Assembly: GCA_020226215.1 (NCBI GenBank)
Contig: CM035231.1
Span: 55,084,876 to 55,148,875 of the forward strand
Length of the DNA: 64,000 nucleotides
Source of the DNA: Sindora glabra
Lineage: Eukaryota > Streptophyta > Magnoliopsida > Fabales > Fabaceae
Direction of reading: 5' to 3'
Below are positions 12,469 through 23,700 of this stretch, in pieces. The translations under genes and the position numbers were made by a program. The notes under the pieces were generated by a model, which saw only the letters and a program-made list of their open reading frames with translations, was not told the DNA's origin and did not search any database. Each line of letters starts with the position of its first letter. Positions within the stretch are counted from its first letter, which is position 1.

Positions 12469-14246
12469 TGATAGAGCTTATAGGCCAAAAGAGAAGTGAA
12501 TTGGCCTTTTTCTAAAAATTAAGAAATAAAACTTGGATAAAAATTAATAATAAAATCATGAAATGCAATAATAAAACTCTTGATATTTTGAAGAATATAT
12601 ATTTTCAAAATATGAAATATCTTAATAATGATTGAAAATATTTTATTAAAGGTATTTCAAAAAAGTTTCTTTAATTAATGTGATGAAAAATCATGAATTT
12701 CTTTTTTTTTTTTGATGTAATGCTATTTTTGAAAATAAGAAATAAGTAGAAGAGTAAAGAGAAAATACCAAGAATTTTTATAGAGGTTCGATTGTTTAAA
12801 AGGAACACCTTTTAGGTCTACTCTCGTCTTCTTAAGTTACCAAGTATCACTTGAAGTATCCACTAACTTTTTAACAAGTTACAACACTTAACTTTACAAG
12901 ATTTTCCAATTCTATATTAGGATTTCCACAACTACCTAACTTTACAGGATTTTCCTAATGTCTACTAGGATTTCATGACTGCCTAATTTTACAAAATTCT
13001 CATAATCTCTATCAGGATTTCACAACTACTTAGCTTTATAAGATTCTCATAATTTCTACTAGGATTTCACAACTATATAACTTTATAAGATTCTCATAAT
13101 CTTTACTAGGATTTAAAATAGGATACAAGAAGAATTTTTCTTGTAATCTCTTAAAAGGATTTTACAAGCTTTTACTCACCAATACTCTTTAAGTGGATAT
13201 GCAAGTTTTAGTTTTATAATGAAAAAAAGATGAGAGCTATGGTTTTTCTAGAATAATAGATAGAGAGAATTTATAAGTTATAGTGCAATGCTTTTTCTTC
13301 ATCTTTAAAGGCATATAGCCTATTTATAAATAAAAAGATGATGAAATAATTTTGGCTTTAGGCGATCTTTTCTTTGGCTCTAAGTTGTCTTAGGTTCCAA
13401 ATTTAAATTTAGGTTTCAAATTTGAAATTTAAACTTTTTCCTCCAAAGCATTTTTAGGCTTTAATGACTTAAAAGTTGAATTTTTGGCTCTAAGGCTTTT
13501 TTAAGGCTTTAAGCATTTGAAATTTGAAAAATGGCTCTATAAAATATTGGTTTACCTTAGAAACTTCCTAAAATATCACATGTTCTAAAAATATCATATT
13601 TGTCTATATATGTTGGATTTCAACCACTTTTTTACCTTTTTTTCTTGAATTTTACATAGGATAGCAACCATGTTCTATTTCACTAAAACTAAATTTTCTT
13701 CTAGAAACCTAGTCTAGTTAACTTGTACTACATAGATACTATTTGAAATTATTTATCCAATTGAAAAAAAAGTGTCACAACAATCTATATAATTTTTTTT
13801 ATTAATTTTAGCACATGTTGGATGATTTAAAAATTGAAATTCTCTTTTTTTTATTTTCTCACTCATATCTAATTAAAGGCGCAAAATACTTACTAAATAT
13901 TGATAATTGAATTTAGTTATTTTTTATTTAAAAAATAAATATTATATTATAACTAATAAAATTATTACTTGGAAAGTAAGTTTCACATTTCCAAAATAAA
14001 AATAAATAGAAAATTTTAAAATATTTTTATCACTTGAAAAAATATATTTTTACAAAACCAATTGGACTTTGCAAATATGAAAATATGATAACCTAAAGTT
14101 ATTAAATATTTAATGACCCTAAAAATTACAATCCATTAATTTTGAACCTAAATAAGTTAGATATATGATAAAACTAATGAGCTTAAGTTCCAATTATATT
14201 TGCAAAATGATTTATAAATCCAATTTATTTTCCATTTGTTTCCTCA
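12469..14246 (-). repeat. Right (5') LTR of the copia element, uninterrupted
   Basis: This 1778-bp repeat pairs with 635-4081. It begins TGATA in plus orientation and ends 'tttcctca', so in element orientation it runs TG...CA. It contains several degenerate internal copies of a 'taggatttcacaact' motif (roughly 12920-13110). It lacks the LINE found in its partner, so the LINE entered after the two LTRs were formed. Confidence 0.8.
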
Positions 14247-17200
14247 GCCAATTGCTCAAGTGCCTTTGTTTTGTTTGTAGGAAATGATATTTATAATCAC
14301 TTTAAGACTTTTTTGGAAGGTTGGACCTTAAGAAGTCCAAATGAAAGAATGTGGTCAAATGATGTAAAATTTTAATTATTGTAAAATGGCCAATGTTTAA
14401 GCTTTGCATAAAATCACTATTAATTTATTAAAAAATCATAGCAAGAGAATAATTATAATAGTTATATTTTTTTATATGACCTCATTATACTTTTTCAGGT
14501 TTTTAAATTTTTTGCATTTTACAAGAATCTTATAATAAAAGTTACTAATTTTTATGTTATAGTTTTAATTAATGAAATTGTATTTTTTTTCCTTACATTT
14601 GTAACACACAAATTTCATATAAAATATAATATTTTCTTAGAAAATTACAAAGAGCATAAGAGTTTGATTAAAAAATTTATATATTTATTAAAATATGTAT
14701 AATATGAAGTGTAAACATGAAATAAAACTCTAAAAAATCCTAATTTAAATGCTAAAAGACTAAATTTATTTAATATGATAATAAGATATTTTACTTTTGA
14801 ATTATTGTTATTTATAAATCATATTATGTGATTAGTTTAGAGTGGACAAAACATGCTTATTACACTATTTTTAAATTATATTAAATTAAAAATTATTTTG
14901 TGAGGAAGAATAACTTAGGCAATTGGTAAATTTGGTTGATAAGTTAATAAAATTAATAATATAGGAATATGAATTTGGTGAAAATTTGATGGGAAAAAAC
15001 TTATTGTAATCATGAAGTATAAAGTTTTGTATTGATATAAGTAAATGTGTGAATATAGAAGATGTTTAAGAGTAATTTTTTAAAAATGTCCATGGGGCAT
15101 TATTCCTCATATTTTAGCCCCATATCACCAGTCTCTCTCATTTCTCTTTATATTTAAATTTCTCCTAACTTTCTCTACATAATTTTTTCTACCACTTTAT
15201 CAATTAAGTAAGGAGAACATCAATTTTTCTTAAAATTTTTATCTAATTAAGGTAAAAATATTACTTTTATAAAAAATTCTTTCTATTTCTTCTTAGTTAA
15301 TGAAGAAATTTCAAGTTATTTATTCTTGTTTGGTATTTTAAACCTTAACTCTAGAAACTATAAATTTTGATGTGATTAAGACTGAAAGATCTTTAAATTA
15401 ACTTTTTAACACTCTTTTCTATGTAAAGTGAGTAGATAATTTAGTTAAATTCATGAATTTGTAATTATGTGATGGTATTGATGAGATATTAGTTGTTTTA
15501 TGATTTTGCTTAAAACATGTTTAATTTAATATGATGAGAGTAATAAATGATGAAAAAGGGTGATATGAAATGTTAAATAAGTGTATTAATGATTGTATTA
15601 AGATTTAACGTGTAATACATATGTTTAGAGGACATTTATGATTGAGTGAATAATAAAATTTTTGCAAAAATAATATCATTTTTATATATAAATTAAGTGC
15701 GCAATCAATTCTCATGATCTAAAGGCAAAACTGGACATAAGAGTTGAATATGCAATCAATTCTCTTTGTGTAGACATAAGTTTAGGGCAAGTGAATTGAT
15801 TATGTAATCGATTTACCATCCTTAAAATTTTATGTTAACTTTAAAAGAGTATAACACTTTGGTTTTATGTCCATTTTAAGTGAATCACCTATCTTCGAAA
15901 AGGTAATTTAGTCACTTTCAAATGAAATTATTTCAAATCAATATTTTATGTATATTTTGATATATTACTAAAATAGTGGATAAAGGTAAAAAACTTATAA
16001 TATTAAAAAATGAATTTTTTGTATTTATCTTCTAAAAGACGTAATACTTTTAAATCTTAAGTTATTTAGGTGAATGACTAGTCTATGAAAATCTAATTAA
16101 GTTTAATTTCATTTAAAATAAGTTTTATAAATAATATATTCATAGTTTTTGAATTATCTACAAAACATTATTCAAGCATCATAACTATGATGATCATATA
16201 ATATACTATACTCAACCTATGTTATAGTCTCATGATTTATAATGGTCTAACATAGGGTATTTAGTTTCCAAGCATCAAAGATAAAGTAGTTTATGATAAT
16301 TATAAGATATGTACATGACTTTGGTAATCCTAAAATGAGAAATTAGATATTGTATGATATAATATATGTTATAATGAACTTATTGCATTAATTATCAAAT
16401 TAAATGTGTTATGTGATCATGCACATGGGCCCAATATGATATAATGATTGTAATGAATATGGCTTATTGCCAATTATGAATTTGAACTACTTAAGTTATT
16501 GTGAAGAATGAGAAAAAATGGTGAGTTAAATGCTAGATAGTTAATTCTTAGTACAAGGTAGATAAGGTATAAGATTAAATTAGGAGAAATAAGGATGAAA
16601 ATAGACAGGTAGGGTATAACATTAAGTTAGGAGTCAAAAGGTGGATAAATATATTTTATTTATTATTTATTGATTTAAATGGAATGTGACCTTGAATGTA
16701 ATTAATCATAAATATTCTTATGTGACATATTGAAAATGAAATGGTTATGTTTTAATCTCTATGTTGTCGGCTATTAGTTATTAATGTGCTTAAATGTGAT
16801 ATGAATTGTTAAAGGAAAATAGTCTGATAGGTAAGTTATTTTGAGTTGTGGTTATTCTAATATATTGTTCACTTACTGGTTATCAAACTCACTCTTCCAT
16901 AATTTAATATATAGATTTCTAAGTCGAGCTTTCATATCCATTTCCTCAGAGTTAGATTTCACAAGAGTTCACTGATGATAATATGATAGCATAAGATCTT
17001 GTACATATTATATTTGAGGCTTTATTCTATCGTAGGCTTGGGTAAAGGAGATATTCAAATTGATTCATCATGAGTTAGTTAAACTAATTTATTTTCACTT
17101 TAGGAAGATTTTAAACATGTTTAATTTTCCCATTGTTTGTAGAACCCTAAATGATTTCCAATAAATGTTCTTTTTTCTAAAGTATTATCTTTTTTTATAC

Positions 17201-18969
17201 ATATATTATACTTTTTAATCAAGAATAAACTAAATAACTAGGAATAGGTTAGTGGAAATCAAAAAGTAGATTTTACGTATGTCATGATTGGATTGGAGTG
17301 ATGACAATACTAAAAGAGAAAGTATTGTTATTTATAGTTAATAATCAATATTAAATTAATATTAAACTTGAGTAGTGTTCATATTAAATATGAAATAAAA
17401 ATTGATAAGAAAAATAGAGTCATTGAAAAACAATCCATAGAATATAATTGAATAAAGAATTAAACTTTCATATGGAAGAGAAAAAGAATGTGCATGCCAA
17501 ATTCATAAGTTTTATAAGAAAAATTCTCACTTCTTTAATTTTGTCATGGGAAGGTTACAAATTTTTAAAAATGCCTTTTGCATTCTAATTTTAATTTAAT
17601 AAAGTTATAATTTTTATTACCTAATACATATAAAATTATTAGGAAAAATATTCTCTCTTCAAGCACATATGCATCAACAATTAAAATCAAAGAGTTGCAA
17701 AATAAAGTATATAAATAATTTAACATGAAAAATTTCAAATTTCAGAGGAAAATAACAGATAAAAAAGATCTATTATATCATCAAAAAATTATAAAATAAC
17801 CATATTGTTTCATCCTTTGATATTTTCAAAGGTTTTTATGACATAAAAATATATTAAATTAAGGTTTCAATTATTTTGTTAAAAAGTATTTCTTATAAAA
17901 AAATATTATTTATATATATTGATAAAAAATACATCAATGAAAAAATATTTTTCATAACAAAATATTATTTATAATATATCGATGAAGAAATGACATAACA
18001 TTTGAATTCATAGTTTAAAAAAATCATATATAGAGTTATGATAGTGGGAAAAAAAAATTTCTCTTTGAAATAAAAGAAGATGCTTTTCACAATTTTTTCT
18101 CATTTAATATTAAACAAATAACATAATCTCCTTATCTAAATATTTGATAATTGTATTTTACGAAAAATACTTTCTAGAGAAACAACATTAACCTAAATGT
18201 TTATTATAATCATTACTGTACTATGACACAAAATACAACATAATAGTCAAAAAGAAAATTATCAACACAAATTTTACAACATAATACAAGTTCAGACCAA
18301 TAAATTAGCTGCTAACCCAATTTGATTAAGATATTATAATAATATATGAATTTCCAAGTATTGAAAACGTAAATTTAAGATGATCAATTATATTTTAAGT
18401 TACCCATTTTAAGATTGTTTTTTATTGGTTTTCTATGTGCCACCTATGTGAGTTGTGATACAAGTACTTTCTATTAAATGAATGATAGTTATAGTTTTCG
18501 CTAGGAGTGGACATCAGACATTGAAGGTGGGTTAAGAGATCTTTTATACTCGACTGCCATTAGTCAACACTAACCAAGTAAACACTTGCAATCAACTGAT
18601 TTATAACTGCCACTTGCCATAAACTAATAATGTCAAGTAAAGATGAGCTTGGGTGGTTACCAGCGATTATTATTATTTTTTTTTCCAATTTGTAAATGTG
18701 CATGCATCTTCGCTAACTCATGATGTGGGCTTCAAACTAGAGCCATTCATGCGGGGGTTACTTACAATTATTGAAACCTTTTCTTTTTTTTAGCTGTCTC
18801 ATCCTGTTTTTCCCTCTTCCTCTCTCTTCTAATTTCCTAAACACCCACTTTTACCTCTCCTCCTCTTCACGCAACACTTTACGCAAACCTACGAAAAGCA
18901 TTCATTTTTTAGCATTCACTCAACTCAACTAGAATTAGTCGCCAACTAAGCTATTCAAGTGCAATTGCA
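14247..18969. other. AT-rich DNA without a recognisable gene
   Basis: No credible coding frame was found. The part from about 15680 to 17150 contains stretches such as 'caatcaattctc', 'aatcgattt' and 'cacttactggttatcaaactcac' that recall plant Ty3/gypsy LTRs, but I could not find paired ends, so this stays a suspicion. From about 18640 the base composition becomes less AT-rich and pyrimidine-rich (18780-18900), which may be the old promoter and 5' leader of the DREB pseudogene that follows. Confidence 0.4.
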
Positions 18970-19265
18970 ATGGCCGAGCCATTAAGCTCTAATGCAAAAA
19001 CGAGCACTAACTACTCCTTAGGCTCTCCTTCTTTGCCACCCCGAAGATGGTAGCTCATGCCCATGATGTCGCAATGTTGAGTATCAAAGGCAACTTTGCA
19101 ATTCTAAACTTCCTTGAATTCTGGGTTCCTACCCCACCTCTCTTCCAACTCATCACGAAATATTCAAGCTACAACAACATTTTGCAGTTGTAATGGAGAC
19201 ACTTAACTCACCAATCGAGTTGGGTTGTGACGGATAGTGAAACTCTACTCGAATTCGCTCTACGT
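18970..19265 (+). pseudogene. DREB/ERF (AP2-domain) transcription factor pseudogene
   Basis: An ATG at 18970 opens a 27-codon frame (MAEPLSSNAKTSTNYS...) that ends at a stop. In a shifted frame the sequence 'TPKMVAHAHDVAMLSIKGNFAILNF' appears at about 19037-19111, close to the second half of the AP2 DNA-binding domain of DREB-type ERF factors (family pattern PEMAARAHDVAALSIKG..AILNFPEL). A second frameshift then gives 'SSRNIQATTTF', like the SPRDIQAAA segment that follows the domain. A possible 'IVKL' remnant of the acidic C-terminus lies near 19240. The first half of the AP2 domain (the YRGVR..WLGT part) is missing, so DNA binding is lost. The assignment rests on motif recall. The right limit is uncertain. 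Confidence 0.65.
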
Positions 19266-19870
19266 TTTTTTTTTCTCTTACACCTGTTATTTTGACCAAA
19301 TCACTAGATCAACAGCTAAAAACCAACTAACCTACCCCAAATTCAAGCTCAGGCCGGTGGTTACCATAGGGTGGTTTAAAAATTTCCGGCCTTAGTTTTT
19401 GTGAAAAGAATGATGAGATAAATTATTATATTATAATAATATAATTATTATTCAAAAAAATTATAAAAAATTATATAATTTAATAAAATAATAAATTGCA
19501 TTGATGATAAATATTAATTTTAAATTTTTAAGGGGGTGATTTCCGACAAAATCCGACCGAGCTAGAATTAAAATCTGTATTTTGCATTCTTTCTTCTTCT
19601 TTTTGGTAATTTCTTCTTCCTTTTTTTTCTCCTCTTTTATAACTGAATTCAGTTTTTATCCTTAGTCCTGCCGTTTCCAATCCTGTTGAAATGCCTATTT
19701 TATATGTCCCATTGCGAAGTCATCCACCGAAAAATCTGTAATTTTGCCTGGTAATCCAAGAGTCCAAAAATATTATACTATATTACCCAATTTTTATTAG
19801 TATATAATTGTAGCAATTAAATAATCTTGTACCACTCACCACAAGAGAGGGGGGAAAAGAAAAACTAGGA
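19266..19870. other. No gene seen
   Basis: This is an AT-rich spacer between the DREB pseudogene and the coding-like exon at 19871. No open frame, repeat pair or RNA gene was recognised. Confidence 0.4.
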
Positions 19871-20025
19871 TCATGCCGAATCTTGCAGGGCAGCGAGTTC
19901 ATAAGAGCGAAATTTTGTGTCCTCATATGTCGGCATTACTCTTCTGGGATTGTTCCAGGCAGGGACGGAGCAAAGTTTCAAGCTTTCTTTTGACTCTCGA
20001 TCAGCTGCCTGCCACAAGTTCACTG
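19871..20025 (-). CDS. Unidentified coding-like terminal exon or gene fragment
   Basis: I do not recognise this protein. On the minus strand a frame of about 50 codons is open from an acceptor-like 'cttacacag' (AG at 20027-20026) to a TGA at 19871-19873. It reads VNLWQAADRESKESLK near its start and ends in SYELAALQDSA. Base composition is clearly less AT-rich than the surroundings, and the residue mix looks like real protein. No upstream exon was found before the transporter gene at 20704, which lies on the same strand. It may be a captured or orphaned last exon, or chance. It has no ATG of its own in frame near the acceptor. Confidence 0.3.
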
Positions 20026-20703
20026 CTGTGTAAGGTAAATTATGCTTATTGAATGTTAAAAGCACAAACTACATTCAATTTCATCGTCCTCGTACATCAT
20101 ATTCTCTTCTCTTGTCCGCCATGCTATTTGATCCTTTTGTAGCATCACATTATCATTGAAGAGCTGTTCTGTCCTTCATCATTTTGAGTCGGACTGGATT
20201 CCGCTTATTTTTCACTAAGCTTATTGGAGCTAAACTCTTGGTCCTATATTTTTCGTTATAGTTACTCAGCAGCAAATCAATCTCTTTAGTGTGATTGTGG
20301 TAACATGCTGTTACAAAGCCTTCATCTTCAATTAGATTAGCATTTGTAACCTTTAGTGCTTAACAATATGGATTTAGGTGTTCCTGGGTGTTATCTGTTG
20401 TTTAGAATAGAGAGGGAATAGAACTTTGAACTTTGAGACCTGCTAAGGAATAGGTACTCATATAAGGGAAAAGGGTACCTTTTATTACTCTCGAATTTTG
20501 TTATCCCTTACAAGCAAAGTGTGATCACATGGCATATACAAATAATGCTTAAATAGAGAGAAATGCAGAAGACTATCATTATTATTATTATTATTATCAC
20601 TAAAATTTTTGGAAGATATCAATGGAAAAATCATTGAGAAGGAGAAACAATCTCGTACATGTCAAACTTCTCAGATGAAAGCAGCAAGGAGCTCAAAGGG
20701 AGT
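20026..20703 (-). other. 3' flank and likely 3'UTR of the left ABCB gene
   Basis: The first few hundred bases below the stop codon at 20704 are probably 3'UTR. A short (ATT)n tract lies at 20578-20597, in the predicted UTR. No other gene is visible. Confidence 0.45.
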
Positions 20704-23700
20704 TTAGGATGAAGCTGCACTTTTGTGTAATGCTACTAAAGAAGCATAGATACCTCCCTTTTTAAGCAATGTTTCATGCTTTCCTTTCTCTGCTATGACT
20801 CCATTTTTAACCACTGCAATTAAATCTGCATTCTTAATAGTGGATAACCTATGTGCTACCACTACTGTGGTTCTATGCACCATGACTCTATCCAATGCAT
20901 CTTGAACCACTTTTTCAGACCCAGCATCAAGAGCACTAGTGGCTTCATCTAGTAGTAATATTTTTGGATTCTTCACTACAGCTCGCGCAATAGCCACCCG
21001 CTGCTTCTGTCCCCCAGATAATTGAACTCCTCGTTCTCCTACTACTGTATCATACCCCTGCATATATTGTTTTTCAAGAATTATAAACCCATATATTAAC
21101 TATTAAGGTGTTTGGATGACTGGAAATATAGAATTTTGCAGGATATATTTGCAGCACATTATGATAGTGTGCTGAGTTGATTGAAAATTTACCTTCTGCA
21201 AACTACTTATGAACCTATGAGCATTTGCCAGTTCTGCTGCAGCTATAATTTCTGCCTCTGTCGCATTTCCTCCCTTTCCATATGCAATATTGTTTCGGAT
21301 GGTATCATTAAATAACACGGGCTCCTGACTTACTAAGCCCATTTGCTGCCTAAACCATTTAACTTGTAGCTTCTGGATTTCTATTCCATCCAGTGTAATT
21401 TGACCTGAATCTGGATCATAAAATCTTTGCAGCAATGATATCACCGTTGACTTTCCACTTCCACTTTCTCCTACTAGGGCAACTGTCTGATTTTAATCAA
21501 TATAAACAAAGTGTTAATTTCTCCACTTTGAAAGAAATATTAGAACATATTTGCAGTTATCAGAACCATGTCTTATCGAATGAGATTTTTGCATCAAACC
21601 AATGCGAATTGGTAGGTTACCTTGCCCGACTGAGTGGCCAAGCAAAGATCTCTAAATATTTGAACATTAGGCCTGGAGGGATACTTAAAAGTGACATGGC
21701 TAAACTCAATTTCTCCCTTCACATTTTCCAACGTCATTCCAGATTCGTCATTGGGGTCTATTTTTGATTGCTGATCAAGGATAGCAAAAATGGAAGCAGC
21801 AGAACTTTTTGCTCTACTTGCATCTGGAGCCATGTAGCCTGATTGAGATACTGCTGTAGCTGCCATAGTGAGAGAAAAGAAGACCTACAGAATAGAATGA
21901 TGTTATGAAGAAATAAACTCTAATCTTTCTTCTATATGAAAACTGATTCTGTCACTTTAATTGATTGAAGCATCATAAGATATCTGATGGGATGAACAAG
22001 CTAGAAGAAGCACTTACTCTGAAAACATCTGAGAATGATGTGATGCCATGTTTAACTAGTAGGGCTCCGGCATAGAAACCACTTGCATAGACAGAATACA
22101 GAAATAGGTACGATGTTCCCAAGCCAACTCCGCTAATTATCCCTTGCCTTACACCTGTCTTAACTGGGCCTTCACATTTCTTTTGGTATAACTCCATCAC
22201 CTTCTCTTCAGCACAGAAAGATGCAACTGTTCTAATATTCCCTACTGCATCAGTTGCGACTTGACTTGCTTCCTCATAAAGTTTCTGGTGAACATTTAGA
22301 ATACAACATTATATGATCATATGAATATGGGTATAAAACGTAAATAAAACAAACATGTACTCAGAGCACAATTAAAATGCAGTTGACCTATGCTCGTATA
22401 GTTTTTCATCTCTTCTTAATAGAGATATCAGCAAAGACACACAAAAGGATGTGATTACTTTCATTCGGATTTTGTCCAAGGTTTTTAACCACTCTAATCC
22501 ACTGTAAGTTATAAACGTTGGAACTGTCATGTCCATTAGCTCTAGTAATTAGTAGTTTAGTGACTGCGAGGAACAAACCTTTGCATCTCTGCCGAATCCT
22601 TTCATATACTTAATTTGCAAATGTCCATTCACCACTAGCAGAGGTATCAAAACAAGAATGATCAAAGAAAGCTGCCAGTTTGCCTCAAAGGCAATTACCA
22701 AGGCAACAATGGCAGTAGCTATATCTTGAACCAGCATGCCTAGTGCATCCCCAACCAAAGCTCGAATGGAAGCTGCATCAGTTGAGAGCCTTGCTCCAAG
22801 TGCTCCACTTGAATGCTCAGCTTTGTCAAACCAACTTACTTCCATATTAATGACCTTCTCAAAACACATTAGCCTGACCCTTTTTATCAACTTACAACCT
22901 GCTACTGCAAAAAAATAGGACCTCACCGGATGAATTAAGAATGATGCCACACCTAGGGTGATAAATATTAGTGCCCAAAAATTTGAATCTTTGCGGAGTT
23001 CATGTGGAGGCTCATATAAAGTTTTTATCATACTGGAAAGCAGTAGTCCAAGAATGGGTAGAATTGCCCCCAATGCTGTTGCAGCTAGAGTTCCTATGAG
23101 TAACACTGGGATCTCAGGCTTGTTAAGCTTTGCCAGGCGGAGGAGTGGGACTTCTGGAGGTGTTTCTGATGCAGTTGAAGGATCAGCTTCAGTGCCTTCC
23201 ATTGCTGTTTCCAACAGACCAACTGAGGTAGGCACACCATATTCCATCGTAAATGAGTCATGATTGTTATTTCCATTTCTGGATGATCCTTGGCTTAAAG
23301 ATCGTAGAGAAGAAAAGGTTTGACTTGATTGTCTTCTGGAGTCCATAAAGTTCTCTGGATTTTCTTTGTCATTAACACAATTTTGTTCTGAGGCTATTTG
23401 ATTTTCTTGTAATCTAATGAGCTGGCTATAAGCTCCATTAGGATCCTTGGTGAGCTCAGCATGTGATCCTGATTAACAGAAACATATAACAATAAAGTGA
23501 GGTTAACTCGGCTGCATTTATGGAATGTGCTTAGTATTGCAATTTATGGTGAATAATATTATTGAAAATCTAGTTTTTGATAGAGCTCAATGACGTCATG
23601 CGATCTATGTAGCCAACCTTACTTAGTGGGATAAGGTTTTATTGTTGTTGTGCTTAGTATTGTGATTATTTTAAATAGGGGATACTGAAACTGTCTTTAT

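Larger units (their letters stand above)
635..14246 (-). mobile_element. Decayed Sirevirus-like Ty1/copia retrotransposon with nested LINE
   Basis: Two related long terminal repeats (635-4081 and 12469-14246) flank an internal region whose minus-strand reading gives, in order, gag, integrase, reverse transcriptase, RNase H and then a long extra region. The gag-IN-RT-RH order defines Ty1/copia. The roughly 1.8 kb LTRs and about 4.2 kb of extra sequence between RNase H and the 3' LTR, with an env-like reading frame, are what is known of the Sirevirus (SIRE/Maximus) lineage. All frames are broken by stops and frameshifts, so the copy is dead. A purine-rich tract lies next to the left LTR (reverse complement of 4082-4094). 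A degenerate primer-binding-like sequence follows the right LTR on the minus strand. No matching 5-bp target duplication was seen outside 635 and 14246, which suggests age or slightly wrong ends. Confidence 0.85.

Noticed and set aside
15680..17150. Gypsy-type LTR
   Set aside because: Some phrases resemble plant gypsy LTRs, but no paired ends, target site or internal sequence was found, so it is kept only as a remark.
22958..23263. 101-codon plus-strand open frame
   Set aside because: It is the antisense shadow of exon 8 of the left ABCB gene. Other long plus-strand frames over both genes are rejected for the same reason.
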